From contig NZ_JAAKZG010000003.1 of the NCBI RefSeq assembly GCF_011045115.1, forward strand, positions 1 through 64,000: a DNA stretch of 64,000 bases, given 5' to 3'. Of this stretch, positions 34,841-44,481 are shown in pieces. How positions within the stretch are numbered: the stretch's first letter is position 1; every line of letters starts with the position of its first letter. The translations under genes were made by a program, and so were the position numbers. The notes beneath the pieces were generated by a model. The model saw only the letters and a list, made by a program, of their open reading frames with translations, was not told the origin of the DNA and searched no databases. The stretch is from Mesorhizobium zhangyense. GTDB lineage: Bacteria; Pseudomonadota; Alphaproteobacteria; Rhizobiales; Rhizobiaceae.

Positions 34841-36100
34841 ATGGCGGAATACTCAGCCTTTGCGCTGCTGAAAAATGCGCTCACCGGAAATCAGGACTGG
34901 AAGCCGGCCTGGCGCAAGCCGGAGCCGAAGCCTGCCTACGACGTGATCATCATCGGCGGCGGTGGCCATGGCCTTTCAACCGCCTATTATCTCGCCAAGG
35001 AATTCGGCATCACCAATGTCGCGGTGTTGGAAAAGGGCTATCTCGGCTCCGGCAATGTCGGCCGCAACACCACCGCCGTGCGCTCCAACTATCTCCTGCC
35101 GGAAAATGTCCGCTTCTACGAACACTCGATGAAGCTGTGGGAGAACCTCTCCCATGAACTCAATTACAACGTCATGTTCTCACAACGCGGCTGCCTCAAC
35201 CTCGCCCACACGCCGGGCCAGCTCGACGACTATGCCCGTCGCGGCAATGCCATGCGCCACGAAGGTGTGGATGCCGAACTGATGACCCCGGCGCAGATCG
35301 CCAAGCTGGTGCCGGGGCTCGACGTCTCCGCCTCGGCGCGCTTTCCGATCATCGGTGGCCTTATGCAGCGGCGCGCCGGCACGGCCCGTCATGATGCTGT
35401 GGCGTGGGGCTATGCGCGCGGCGCGGACCGCCGCGGCGTCGATATTCTGGAGAATTGCGAAGTCACCGGTTTCATCAAGGACGGCGACCGGGTCGTTGGA
35501 GTGAATACAACGCGCGGCGAAATCCGCGCCGGAAAGGTGGCCGTCGCAGTCGCCGGACATACCGGCCACGTCATGCGCATGGCCGGCATCGACACGATGC
35601 CGATCGAAAGCCATGTGCTGCAGGCCTTCGTCTCGGAATCGCTGAAGCCCTTTCTCCACACCGTTCTCACCTTCGGCATGGGGCACTTCTATGCCTCGCA
35701 ATCCGACAAGGGCGGTCTCGTCTATGGCGGCGACCTCGACGGCTACAACAGCTATGCCCAACGCGGAAACCTGCCGATCGTCGAGGAAGTGATGAGCGAG
35801 ATGCTGGCACTGTTCCCGAGCCTTGCGCGGGTTCGCGTGCTGCGCTCCTGGGGTGGCGTCTGCGACATGTCGATGGACGGCTCGCCGATCATCACCACCG
35901 GCCCCCTACCCGGCATGTATCTGAACTGCGGCTGGTGCTATGGCGGCTTCAAGGCGACGCCCGCCTCCGGCTGGTGCTTTGCCCACACCATCGCCCGCGA
36001 CGAGCCGCACGAATTCAACGCGCCGTTCACGCTCGACCGTTTCCAACGCGGCACCATCATCGACGACAAGGGCCAGGGCTCGACCCCGCGGCTGCATTAG
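34841..36100 (+). CDS. soxB: Sarcosine oxidase beta subunit
   Basis: A 419-residue flavoprotein subunit of heterotetrameric sarcosine oxidase, which converts sarcosine, THF and O2 to glycine, methylene-THF and H2O2. VIIIGGGGHGLSTAYYLAKE binds the adenine part of FAD, and GNVGRNTTAVRSNYL is typical of SoxB, whose FMN is attached to a His. The start at 34841 precedes the family N-terminus (MAEYSAFALLKNAL). It is first in soxBDAG, with a nine-base gap to soxD. It should handle the end product of betaine and dimethylglycine demethylation by other enzymes in the window. Confidence 0.95.
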   Translation: MAEYSAFALLKNALTGNQDWKPAWRKPEPKPAYDVIIIGGGGHGLSTAYYLAKEFGITNVAVLEKGYLGSGNVGRNTTAVRSNYLLPENVRFYEHSMKLWENLSHELNYNVMFSQRGCLNLAHTPGQLDDYARRGNAMRHEGVDAELMTPAQIAKLVPGLDVSASARFPIIGGLMQRRAGTARHDAVAWGYARGADRRGVDILENCEVTGFIKDGDRVVGVNTTRGEIRAGKVAVAVAGHTGHVMRMAGIDTMPIESHVLQAFVSESLKPFLHTVLTFGMGHFYASQSDKGGLVYGGDLDGYNSYAQRGNLPIVEEVMSEMLALFPSLARVRVLRSWGGVCDMSMDGSPIITTGPLPGMYLNCGWCYGGFKATPASGWCFAHTIARDEPHEFNAPFTLDRFQRGTIIDDKGQGSTPRLH

Positions 36101-36109
36101 AGAACCCAG

Positions 36110-36412
36110 ATGCTGATCACCTGCCCCTATTGCGGCCCGCGCGACGTTTCCGAATACACCTATCAGGGTGACGGCAACCGAACCCGGCCGGATCCCGCCT
36201 CGACCGACCAGGAGGTCTGGAACGCCTATGTCTATGACCGGCTCAATCCGGCGGGCGAGCACCATGAGATCTGGCAGCATTCCGGCGGCTGCCGCGCGCA
36301 TCTTGCCGTGACGCGCAACACTCTGACGCATGTCGTCAGCAGCGTTTCCTTCGCCCGCGACGCCGGCCACAAGAAATCCGACAGCCGCCGCAAGACCGGA
36401 GCCAAGGCATGA
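36110..36412 (+). CDS. soxD: Sarcosine oxidase delta subunit
   Basis: A 100-residue subunit. MLITCPYCGPRDVSEY starts with the zinc-binding CPYC pair; the second pair in this family is a His/Cys set near residue 60 (HSGGCRAH). SoxD is a small zinc protein that stabilises the oxidase. It overlaps soxA by four bases. Length and motifs match the family. Confidence 0.95.
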   Translation: MLITCPYCGPRDVSEYTYQGDGNRTRPDPASTDQEVWNAYVYDRLNPAGEHHEIWQHSGGCRAHLAVTRNTLTHVVSSVSFARDAGHKKSDSRRKTGAKA

Positions 36413-39405
36413 GCCCGCGCCGTGCCATTTCCGGCGGGCGGATCGACCGCCTGCGCACTATCCGCTTCACCTTCGACGGACGACCGTTCACCGGCCATGC
36501 CGGCGACACGCTTGCCTCGGCGCTACTTGCCAATGGCGTGACGCTGTTTGCCCGCTCGTTCAAATACCACCGCCCGCGCGGTGTTCTCACTGCCGGCATC
36601 GACGAGCCCAATGCGCTGGTGACGGTGCTGAGCGGCGCGGTGCGCGAGCCCAATATTCCGGCAACGATGCTCGAGATCTATGACGGGCTGAACGTCGCCA
36701 GCCAGAACCGCTTTCCCTCGCTCGCCTATGATGTCGGCGCGCTGAACCAGCTCGGCAGCAAGGTGCTGGGCGCGGGCTTCTACTACAAGACCTTCATGGG
36801 ACCGGTGATCGGCCCGCTGAAAGGCACGCGCTTCTGGATGTTCTGCGAATGGTTCATCCGCCGCGCCGCCGGCCTCGGCAGCGCCGGGCTGGAAAAGGAC
36901 CCGTCGCGCTACGAGCGCATGAACGCCTTCTGCGACGTGCTGGTGGTCGGCTCCGGCCCCGCCGGGCTGATAGCGGCGAAGGCGGCAAGCGACAGCGGCG
37001 CGCGCGTGATGCTTGCCGAACTTGATGCCACGCCCGGCGGCTCGGCAAACTGGTCCGGCGAAACGATCGACGGCCTGCCAGCCGCCGAATGGGCGGCAGA
37101 GACGCTACGCGACCTGAAGGCGCGCGAAAATGTACGTGTGCTGCCGCGCACCACCGTCTGGGGCTATTACGATGGCAACACGCTGTCGGCAGTCGAGCGC
37201 GTGGCCGACCACAGGAACACGCCGGCCAAGGGCGAGCCGCGTCACCGCCACTGGACCATCCGCACGCAATCAGTGGTGCTGGCGACCGGCGCTTTCGAGC
37301 GACCGCTGGTGTTTCCGGGCAACGACCGGCCGGGCGTGATGCTGGCGGGTGCGGCTCTTCGCTATGTCAACCAATATGGCGTGTTGCCGGGCCAGAAGAT
37401 CGCGATCTTCACCAACAACGACAGCGCCTATCACACGGCTGAGGCCCTGAAAAAGGCCGGTGCCGAGATCGTCGCCATGGTGGATGTGCGTGACGACACG
37501 TCGGTCGCGGGTCGTGAGATCGCGCGCGAGGTCGGCGGCGAATATCTTGCCGGCCACGCCGTGGTCGCCACCGAAGGCGGCGCGCAGGTGTCAGGCATCA
37601 AGGTCCAGCGCATCAATGCCGCGACGGGCGCGCTATCCGGCGATCCGCGCAGCATCCATGCCGATTGCCTGCTGGTGTCGGGCGGCTGGTCCCCAACCAT
37701 CCACCTCGCCAGCCAGGCCGGGCTCAAACCCGAATGGGACAATGATCTGCAGGCGTTCCTGCCGCCGAAACCGACGCAGAACTGGGTCGGCGCAGGCGCG
37801 TTCAACGGCAGCTTTTCAACTGAAAAAGCGATCTCCGAGGGCCATGCCGCTGGCCTCACGGCTGCCGGTGCCACCGATGGTAAGGCGGACGAGCTGCCTT
37901 CGGTCGACGCCGACGCCTTCGACCCCAACCCCGCGCCGGTCTTCGAGATCAAGGCCAAGGGCAAGGCCTTCGTCGATCTTCAGCACGATGTGACGGCCGA
38001 CGACGTGCGCCTCGCTCATCGCGAGGGTTTCGTCTCGGTCGAGCATCTCAAGCGCTACACCACGCTTGGCATGGCGACCGACCAGGGCAAGACCTCGAAC
38101 ATTCCGGGCCTTGCCATCATGGCCGAAACGCTGGGCAAGCCGATCCCGGATGTCGGCACGACGCGCTTCCGCGCGCCTTTCGCGCCGGTGTCTGTCGGCT
38201 CGCTGGCCGGCGAACGCTATGGCGATATCCGGCCCGAGCGCCTGACGCCGATGTATGACTGGCACGTCGAGAACGGTGCCGAATTCTACGCCGCCGGCCT
38301 GTGGCATCGCCCGATGATCTACGGCCTGTCGGGCGAGAGCGTCGAGCAGGCCTATGTGCGCGAAACGAAAGCCGTGCGCGGCGGTGTCGGGCTGGTCGAT
38401 GTCTCGACGCTCGGCAAGATCGCCGTGCAGGGACCCGACGCCGGCGCCTTTCTCGACCGCGTCTACACCAACATGTTTTCCACTCTTGCGATCGGCAAAG
38501 CGCGCTACGGCCTGATGCTGCGCGAGGACGGTTTTGTCCTCGACGACGGCACGACATGGCGGCTCGGCGAGCATGATTTCCTGATGACCACGACCACGGC
38601 CAATGCCGGCAAGGTGATGCAACATCTGGAATATCTGCTCGATGTCGTCTGGCCGGAGCTGAAGGTGCAACTCACTTCCGTGACAGACCAGTGGGCGGGT
38701 GCGGCAATCTCCGGGCCGAAATCGCGCGATGTGCTGGCGGCCTGCGTCACCGGCACCAAGGTCGACAACGACGCCCTGCCCTTCATGGGCATCGTCTACG
38801 GCGAGATCGACGGCGCGCCGGTGATGATCTGCCGCCTCTCCTTCTCCGGCGAACTGGCCTATGAGGTCTATAGCGGCGCAGGCCATGGCACCCATGTATG
38901 GCAAGCGCTGATTAAGGCCGGCGAGCCCTTCGCCATCGTGCCCTACGGGCTGGAAGCGCTGGGCACCATGCGCATCGAGAAGGGCCATGTCACCGGCGCA
39001 GAGATCGACGGCCGCACAACCGCGCGCGACCTGCATCTCGACTGGATGCTGTCGAAGAAGAAGCCATTCATCGGCTCGGCGATGATGGACCGCGAAGGGC
39101 TGGTCGCCGAGGATCGGCTGCAGCTTGTCGGCATCGTCTCGCTCGACAACCGCCCACTGAACGGCGGCGCGCATATCGTCGAGGAACTGGACGAGGCCAA
39201 TCCGCACGGCTCGCTCGGCCATCTCACCGCCGCCTGCTATTCGCCGTCGCTCGGCAAATATATCGGCCTGGCGCTGGTCAAGGGCGGCAAGGCGCGGCAA
39301 GGCACCCGCGCCTTCATCTCCGATCCCTTGCGCAAGCGCTTCGGTCCGGTCGAGATCGTCAGCCACCATTTCTTCGATCCTGAAGGGAGCCGCATGCATG
39401 GTTGA
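36409..39405 (+). CDS. soxA: Sarcosine oxidase alpha subunit
   Basis: A 998-residue subunit. An N-terminal region (FTFDGRPFTGHAGDTLASAL) resembles a 2Fe-2S ferredoxin fold without cluster Cys residues. Residues about 170-480 bind NAD (VVGSGPAGLIAAKAASDSG). The C-terminal 380 residues are the GcvT-like THF-binding domain (YDWHVENGAEFYAAGLWHRP, SFSGELAYEVYSG) that receives the C1 unit. It overlaps soxD by four and soxG by eight bases, so all four subunits are translationally coupled. Confidence 0.96.
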   Translation: MSPRRAISGGRIDRLRTIRFTFDGRPFTGHAGDTLASALLANGVTLFARSFKYHRPRGVLTAGIDEPNALVTVLSGAVREPNIPATMLEIYDGLNVASQNRFPSLAYDVGALNQLGSKVLGAGFYYKTFMGPVIGPLKGTRFWMFCEWFIRRAAGLGSAGLEKDPSRYERMNAFCDVLVVGSGPAGLIAAKAASDSGARVMLAELDATPGGSANWSGETIDGLPAAEWAAETLRDLKARENVRVLPRTTVWGYYDGNTLSAVERVADHRNTPAKGEPRHRHWTIRTQSVVLATGAFERPLVFPGNDRPGVMLAGAALRYVNQYGVLPGQKIAIFTNNDSAYHTAEALKKAGAEIVAMVDVRDDTSVAGREIAREVGGEYLAGHAVVATEGGAQVSGIKVQRINAATGALSGDPRSIHADCLLVSGGWSPTIHLASQAGLKPEWDNDLQAFLPPKPTQNWVGAGAFNGSFSTEKAISEGHAAGLTAAGATDGKADELPSVDADAFDPNPAPVFEIKAKGKAFVDLQHDVTADDVRLAHREGFVSVEHLKRYTTLGMATDQGKTSNIPGLAIMAETLGKPIPDVGTTRFRAPFAPVSVGSLAGERYGDIRPERLTPMYDWHVENGAEFYAAGLWHRPMIYGLSGESVEQAYVRETKAVRGGVGLVDVSTLGKIAVQGPDAGAFLDRVYTNMFSTLAIGKARYGLMLREDGFVLDDGTTWRLGEHDFLMTTTTANAGKVMQHLEYLLDVVWPELKVQLTSVTDQWAGAAISGPKSRDVLAACVTGTKVDNDALPFMGIVYGEIDGAPVMICRLSFSGELAYEVYSGAGHGTHVWQALIKAGEPFAIVPYGLEALGTMRIEKGHVTGAEIDGRTTARDLHLDWMLSKKKPFIGSAMMDREGLVAEDRLQLVGIVSLDNRPLNGGAHIVEELDEANPHGSLGHLTAACYSPSLGKYIGLALVKGGKARQGTRAFISDPLRKRFGPVEIVSHHFFDPEGSRMHG

Positions 39406-39985
39406 GCAGGAATCACCGCTGAAGCCGGTGTGGAAACCGGGTACGCGCGGCAATTTTTCCGACGGTGTCGGCGTCTATCTGTCGGAGACCGCACCGGGCT
39501 CGATCGTTCAGCTTGCGGCATGGCATGGTGAGGAAAAGGCGATCATTGCGGCCATCAAGAAGGTCGCCGGCCTGACGCTGCCGGACGGCGCTGGCGGCGG
39601 GGCGGCAACCGGCACCAAGGCTGCTTTCGGCTTTGCACCCGGAAAATTCCTCGTCGTCGACGAGCAGGAAGGACTGGTCGCGGCCTTCGCGAAATCCGTC
39701 AAGACGGAGACGGGAACAGTCACCGACCTTTCGCATGGCCGCACCGCGATCCGCATCACAGGCCCGAAGGCGGAATGGGTGCTGGCAAAATTCTTCGCCA
39801 TCGACTTTTCGCTGACGGCTTTTCCAGTCGGCGCCGGACGCTCGACCGTGCATCACGACATCTTCGCGCAGATCCAGCGCAGCGCGCCGACGCAGTTCGA
39901 CGTCTATGTCTTCCGCTCTTTCGCGCGGTCGTTCTGGACGGCGCTGTGCCATGCCTCGGAAGAGGTCGGCTACGAGGTGAAGTAG
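39398..39985 (+). CDS. soxG: Sarcosine oxidase gamma subunit
   Basis: A 195-residue subunit that completes the heterotetramer and helps bind THF. LSHGRTAIRI and GPKAEWVLAKFFAIDF are recognisable family segments. Its start overlaps soxA by eight bases. No folate enzymes such as glyA, folD or purU follow, unlike in some sox operons, so methylene-THF processing must be encoded elsewhere or by the MetF/MetV pair at 10.5-12.2 kb. Confidence 0.93.
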   Translation: MVEQESPLKPVWKPGTRGNFSDGVGVYLSETAPGSIVQLAAWHGEEKAIIAAIKKVAGLTLPDGAGGGAATGTKAAFGFAPGKFLVVDEQEGLVAAFAKSVKTETGTVTDLSHGRTAIRITGPKAEWVLAKFFAIDFSLTAFPVGAGRSTVHHDIFAQIQRSAPTQFDVYVFRSFARSFWTALCHASEEVGYEVK

Positions 39986-40008
39986 CGCGGCTTGCGGCGA
40001 ACGTGGCA

Positions 40009-40024
40009 TGCGATATAAATCGCA
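40009..40024. promoter_or_regulatory. Palindrome, candidate MarR operator
   Basis: TGCGAT-ATAA-ATCGCA, six-base perfect arms. It overlaps the first possible ATG (40008) of the MarR gene and lies five bases before ATG 40029. A MarR dimer bound here would block the regulator's own promoter or translation start. This also argues for the downstream start. Confidence 0.5.
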
Positions 40025-40028
40025 AGCT

Positions 40029-40475
40029 ATGCAGATGAAGTTTTCGCGCGAAAAATCAGCCGGCTATCTCACCAACTGGGCGGCGCGCCTGTTTGCGAAA
40101 GCCATCGACCGACGATTGAAGGAACTCGGCCTGTCATCCGGCCAGTTGCCCGTCTTCTTCGCCCTTGGCGATGGTGGCGCGCTATCGCAGAAGGCCCTGA
40201 CCGAAATAGCCGCGATCGAGCAGCCGACCATGGCCGCAACGTTGTCGCGCATGGAACGCGATGGACTTGTCGCCCGCGCGCCCAATCCGGACGATGGCAG
40301 GAGCGCCCTCTACTCGCTGACGCCAAAAGCCATGGAAAAGATACCCGGCGTGCGCGAAGCGATCGCCGCGGTCAATGCGGCTGCGCTCAACGGCCTCGGG
40401 GAAAAAGACGCACAGGCATATCTGGCAATGCTGCGCGGCGTTACCGCAAATCTGGAAAAGGAATTGGGCGAGTAG
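40029..40475 (+). CDS. MarR-family transcriptional regulator
   Basis: A 148-residue winged-helix protein of normal MarR size. The recognition region KALTEIAAIEQPTMAATLSRMERDGLVAR (about residues 60-88, quoted in part) and the wing DDGRSALYSLT are typical. It starts 44 bases after soxG on the same strand and converges on the nitroreductase gene. Three starts are possible (40008, 40029, 40035); 40029 is chosen because a palindrome covers the first. The ligand and targets are unknown; the sox operon and the nitroreductase are the nearest candidates. Confidence 0.88.
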   Translation: MQMKFSREKSAGYLTNWAARLFAKAIDRRLKELGLSSGQLPVFFALGDGGALSQKALTEIAAIEQPTMAATLSRMERDGLVARAPNPDDGRSALYSLTPKAMEKIPGVREAIAAVNAAALNGLGEKDAQAYLAMLRGVTANLEKELGE

Positions 40476-40516
40476 CTATGACGCTCCGCTAGCCGTCCGT
40501 CACAGACGCGGCAGGA

Positions 40517-41296
40517 TCACTCGCGAAACGTCACCCACTCTTCCTGTGGTGCACGGTCGGTGCGGAAGGTGCTTTCCGGCTTGGTCGTGTCCTCATGGCC
40601 GAGTGCCATGCCGCAGACGACGATTTCCTCATCCGGAATATCAAGAACCGGCCTGATCTGGTTGTGATAGGGCGCAAATGCTGCCTGCGGGCAGGTGTGC
40701 AAGCCCCTGCCTCGCGCCGCGATCATGATGTTCTGCAGGAACATGCCGTAGTCGATCCACGAGCCCTGGTTGAGCCGGCGGTCGATGGTGAAGATCATGC
40801 CGACCGGCGCGTCGAAGAAGACGAAGTTGCGGTCGTGCTGGGCGCGCATGCGCTCGACCTCGCGCCGGCCGATGCCAAGCACGCTGTAGAGGCCGAAGCC
40901 GTTGGCACGGCGGCGTGCCAGATAAGGCTCGAAGAACTGGTCGGGATAATATTTGTACTCGTCCCAGTTCGCCTTTTCCGCGCGAATGCCCGAGTTGAGG
41001 ATGGCGTCGGTGATGCGCTGCTTGCTCTCGCCCTTGGTGACGTAGACCTTCCACGGCTGCATATTCGTGCCCGACGGCGCGCGCGCGGCGACATCCAGGA
41101 TTTCCCGGATCACGGCGTCATCGACCGGCGTCGGCAGGAAAGCGCGCACCGAACGACGCGACACGATGGCCTCGTCGACGATTGCGGTTTCGTCCTTGGC
41201 GTTGGCTGCGGCCCCACGTGCCAGCATGAACAATTCCTTCTCGATGCGGCTGCGATCCAAAGAACGCTCGTCATCATCCTTTCGCGAAACCTGCAT
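40517..41296 (-). CDS. Nitroreductase family protein
   Basis: A 259-residue FMN enzyme. SRRSVRAFLPTPVDDAVI and RAPSGTNMQPWKVYV hold the FMN phosphate- and ring-binding residues, and IPDEEIVVCGMALGHED is the C-terminal FMN loop. It probably reduces a nitro, quinone or other substrate with NAD(P)H. The start at 41296 has GAGG upstream, while the longer GTG frame does not. It is divergent from the XRE-cupin gene with 103 bases between them and may share its operators. Confidence 0.88.
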   Translation of the reverse strand: MQVSRKDDDERSLDRSRIEKELFMLARGAAANAKDETAIVDEAIVSRRSVRAFLPTPVDDAVIREILDVAARAPSGTNMQPWKVYVTKGESKQRITDAILNSGIRAEKANWDEYKYYPDQFFEPYLARRRANGFGLYSVLGIGRREVERMRAQHDRNFVFFDAPVGMIFTIDRRLNQGSWIDYGMFLQNIMIAARGRGLHTCPQAAFAPYHNQIRPVLDIPDEEIVVCGMALGHEDTTKPESTFRTDRAPQEEWVTFRE

Positions 41297-41351
41297 TTGC
41301 ACCAGCCTCTTAACTCTCGCAAGCACTACCTGCGCCTCATGAAATTCTGCT

Positions 41352-41400
41352 TGAATTTTTCACGAAATGACATCTGATGAAATTTCTTGAGGAATTTTCA
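41352..41400. promoter_or_regulatory. AT-rich inverted repeats, candidate XRE operators
   Basis: TGAATTTTTCA (41352-41362) is near-palindromic. TGAAATTTC (41378-41386) faces GAATTTTCA (41392-41400) in an inverted arrangement that touches the ATG of the XRE-cupin gene. The repeated TGAAA(A/T)TTC half-site within 50 bases suggests autoregulation and control of the divergent nitroreductase. Confidence 0.5.
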
Positions 41401-42005
41401 TGTCACTTCAAAAATCCCGGCACATCGCGGCGGACAAACCCTTTCCAGATGGAGCAAATGCGCTGCTGGCGCGGGATCTGCGCGCGCTGCGAAAGGCGCG
41501 AGGCCTTACATTGTCCGAGATTGCGCTGAAACTTGGGCGTTCGGTCGGCTGGCTGAGCCAGGTCGAGCGCGGCCTGTCGACGCCTTCGATTGGTGACCTG
41601 CGCGCCTTCGCCGATCTGTTCGGCGTGCCGGTCAGCCTGTTCTTCGGCCACGACGTACCGGAAGAGGCCGAGCGCGGCGTGATCGTGCGCGCGGGCCGCC
41701 GCCGCTCGCTTGGCACAAGCGATTCCGGCCTGGTGGAAGAGCTTCTTTCGCCGGACCTTGGCGGAAGCTTCGAAATGCTGCGATCCGAATTCGCACCCGG
41801 CGCAGAATTGAAGACGCCGGCGCATCGGCCGACCGAGGAAGCCGGCTATCTCGTCTCAGGCCGCTTCGACATCGAGATCGACGGCAACTGGCACAGCCTC
41901 GCAGAAGGCGACAGTTTCAGGTTCGACGGCAAGCCGTTCCGATGGAAAAACTCAGGCGAAGAACCGGCGGTGGTCATATGGGTGATCTCGCCGCCGGTCT
42001 ATTGA
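41400..42005 (+). CDS. XRE-family regulator with cupin sensor domain
   Basis: A 201-residue regulator. Residues 25-80 form the helix-turn-helix (LRALRKARGLTLSEIALKLG, WLSQVERGLSTPS). Residues 125-200 form a cupin barrel (EAGYLVSGRFDIEIDG and EGDSFRFDGKPFRWKNSG) that probably binds a small ligand. GAGGA lies six to seven bases before the ATG. Such regulators often control amine or amino-acid catabolism genes directly downstream; here the next three genes are two dimethylglycine dehydrogenase-like enzymes and an aminotransferase, 24 bases away. Confidence 0.92.
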   Translation: MSLQKSRHIAADKPFPDGANALLARDLRALRKARGLTLSEIALKLGRSVGWLSQVERGLSTPSIGDLRAFADLFGVPVSLFFGHDVPEEAERGVIVRAGRRRSLGTSDSGLVEELLSPDLGGSFEMLRSEFAPGAELKTPAHRPTEEAGYLVSGRFDIEIDGNWHSLAEGDSFRFDGKPFRWKNSGEEPAVVIWVISPPVY

Positions 42006-42029
42006 GGAATTGAGGAGGAGAAGGGTTCG

Positions 42030-44480
42030 ATGGCTGATTTTCCAACGTCGGCGCGCGTGGTCATCATCGGTGGCGGGGCTGTCGGCGTCTCTGCGCTCTA
42101 TCATCTGGCCAAGGCTGGCTGGACCGATTGCGTGCTGCTCGAAAAGAACGAGCTGACCTCCGGCTCGACCTGGCATGCGGCCGGCAACGTGCCGACCTTT
42201 TCCTCGTCATGGTCGCTGATGAACATGCAGCGCTATTCGACCGAGCTCTATCGGGGGCTGGCGGCGGAAGTCGATTACCCGATGAACTACCATGTCACCG
42301 GCTCGCTGCGGCTTGCCCACTCGAAGGAGCGCATGCAGGAATTCCAGCGCGCCCGGGGCATGGGCCGCTATCAGGGCATGGATATCGAGGTGGTCGGAAC
42401 CGACGAGATCAAGGCGCGCTATCCCTTCATCGAAACGCATGAGCTGCAAGGCGCGCTCTACGATCCGAGCGATGGCGACATCGATCCGGCACAGCTTACC
42501 CAGGCACTGGCCAAGGGCGCGCGCGACATGGGCGCGAAGATCGTCCGCTTCTGCCCGGTCAGCGGCGTGCGCCGCGAGAAGGGTGAGTGGATCGTCTCGA
42601 CGCCGCAAGGCGAAATCCGCTGCGAATATGTCGTCAACGCCGCCGGCTACCGCGCGCAGGAGGTTGGAAAGATGTTCGGCCGCGATGTGCCGATGATGGT
42701 GATGAGCCATCAATATATCCTGTTCGAGGAAATCCCCGAACTCGCCGCATGGTCGAGGGAGGCCGGACACAAGCTGCCACTGCTGCGCGACGTCGACAGC
42801 TCGTATTACCTGCGGCAGGAAAAGAACGGCATGAATCTCGGCCCCTATGAGCGCAACTGCCGTGCCCACTGGGCAACCGCCGATGATCCGATGCCCGACG
42901 ATTTTTCCTTCCAGCTCTATCCCGACGATCTGGAGCGGCTGGAATGGTATCTCAATGATGCCATCGCCCGCGTGCCGATCCTCGGCACTGCCGGGCTTTC
43001 CAAGGTCATCAACGGCCCCATCCCCTATGCGCCTGACGGCAACCCGCTGATCGGCCCGATGCCGGGCGTGCCCAACGCCTTCGAGGCCTGCGTCTTCACC
43101 TTCGGCATCGCCCAGGCCGGCGGGGCTGGCAAAGTGCTGGCCGAATGGGTGACGCAAGGCCAGACCGAATGGGACATGTGGTCCTGCGACCCGCGCCGCT
43201 TCACCTCATACGCCGCCAACCATGACTATGCCGTGGCCAAGGGCATGGAAATCTACGGCCACGAATATGCCATCCATTTCCCCCGCCATGCATGGCCGTC
43301 TGGCCGTGGACAAAAACTGTCGCCGATCCACGACCGCATCGCCGCCCTCGGCGCGCAGTTCAACGCCTATAATGGCTGGGAGCGCGCGACTTGGTTCGCA
43401 CAGGCCGGCGACGATACATCGGAGGAATCCACCCAGACTTTCGCCCGCACCGGCCCGTGGGAGAAACGCATTCGCGAGGAATGCCTTGCCGTGCGCGACA
43501 CAGCCGGCATTCTCGACCTGCCCGGCTTCTCGCGCTTCCGCGTCGAAGGCGCCGGCGCGCGCGACTGGTTGTCGTCGCTGATCACCGGCGTGGTGCCGAA
43601 ACCGGGGCGCATCGGGCTCGCCTATTTCGCCGACGACAAGGGCCGCATCGTCACCGAGATGTCGATCATGGCGCTTGGGGAGGACTTTTTCTTCCTGATC
43701 ACGGCTGCCGTTGCCGAATGGCACGATTTCGAGTGGCTTCAGAAGCATCTGCCGCAAGCGACTCAAATCTCACTCAAAAACATGACCGACGCTTTTTCGT
43801 GCCAGATTCTTTCCGGGCCGAACGCGCGAAAAATACTGGCCAGCGTGACGGACGCAGACCTGTCACTGCCATGGCTGTCGCATCAGTCCGTGCAGATCGC
43901 CGGCCATTGGTGCCAGCTCGTGCGCGTTTCCTTTGCCGGAGAACTCGGCTGGGAAATCCACAGCAAGGTGGAGGACACGGCGGCGATCTTCGACGCCGTC
44001 TGGACTGCCGGGCAAAAGCACGGCCTGAAACCCTTCGGCATGTTCGCACTGGATTCGCTGCGTCTGGAAAAGGGCTACCGCGCCTGGAAGGGCGATCTCT
44101 CCACCGACTACACCGTTCTGCAAGGCGGGCTCGAGCGCTTCGTCAAATGGGACAAGCCGGATTTCAAGGGCAAGGCCGCACTTCTGAGCGAGCGGCAGCA
44201 GGGCGTGAAGAAGCGCTTCGTCACGCTGGTGGTCGAGGCCGGCGACCACGATGCGCCCTACATGTCGACCGTCCTCTATGAAGGCAGGATCGTCGGCGAA
44301 ACCACCTCCGGCGGCTGGGGCTACCGCGTCGGCAAGTCGATAGCGCTCGGCACGATCCGCGCCGATCTGGCAGTGCCCGGCACGAAAGTGCAGGTGGAGA
44401 TCTTTGGCGAGAATTTCCCCGCGGTGGTGCAGGAAGACCAGCCCCTGTGGGACCCGAAGAACGAGAGATTGAGAGCGTAA
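42030..44480 (+). CDS. FAD-GcvT oxidoreductase (dimethylglycine dehydrogenase-like), variant 2
   Basis: An 816-residue protein. VVIIGGGAVGVSALYHLAK binds FAD, and STWHAAG near residue 47 is the covalent flavin-attachment motif of dimethylglycine and sarcosine dehydrogenases. The C-terminal half (about 430-816) is a GcvT THF-binding domain with VSFAGELGWEIHS. It should oxidise an N-methyl amino acid such as dimethylglycine or sarcosine and load the formaldehyde-level carbon onto THF. It begins 24 bases after the XRE gene and is one base from the aminotransferase, so it belongs to the same operon. Confidence 0.9.
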   Translation: MADFPTSARVVIIGGGAVGVSALYHLAKAGWTDCVLLEKNELTSGSTWHAAGNVPTFSSSWSLMNMQRYSTELYRGLAAEVDYPMNYHVTGSLRLAHSKERMQEFQRARGMGRYQGMDIEVVGTDEIKARYPFIETHELQGALYDPSDGDIDPAQLTQALAKGARDMGAKIVRFCPVSGVRREKGEWIVSTPQGEIRCEYVVNAAGYRAQEVGKMFGRDVPMMVMSHQYILFEEIPELAAWSREAGHKLPLLRDVDSSYYLRQEKNGMNLGPYERNCRAHWATADDPMPDDFSFQLYPDDLERLEWYLNDAIARVPILGTAGLSKVINGPIPYAPDGNPLIGPMPGVPNAFEACVFTFGIAQAGGAGKVLAEWVTQGQTEWDMWSCDPRRFTSYAANHDYAVAKGMEIYGHEYAIHFPRHAWPSGRGQKLSPIHDRIAALGAQFNAYNGWERATWFAQAGDDTSEESTQTFARTGPWEKRIREECLAVRDTAGILDLPGFSRFRVEGAGARDWLSSLITGVVPKPGRIGLAYFADDKGRIVTEMSIMALGEDFFFLITAAVAEWHDFEWLQKHLPQATQISLKNMTDAFSCQILSGPNARKILASVTDADLSLPWLSHQSVQIAGHWCQLVRVSFAGELGWEIHSKVEDTAAIFDAVWTAGQKHGLKPFGMFALDSLRLEKGYRAWKGDLSTDYTVLQGGLERFVKWDKPDFKGKAALLSERQQGVKKRFVTLVVEAGDHDAPYMSTVLYEGRIVGETTSGGWGYRVGKSIALGTIRADLAVPGTKVQVEIFGENFPAVVQEDQPLWDPKNERLRA

Positions 44481-44481
44481 G

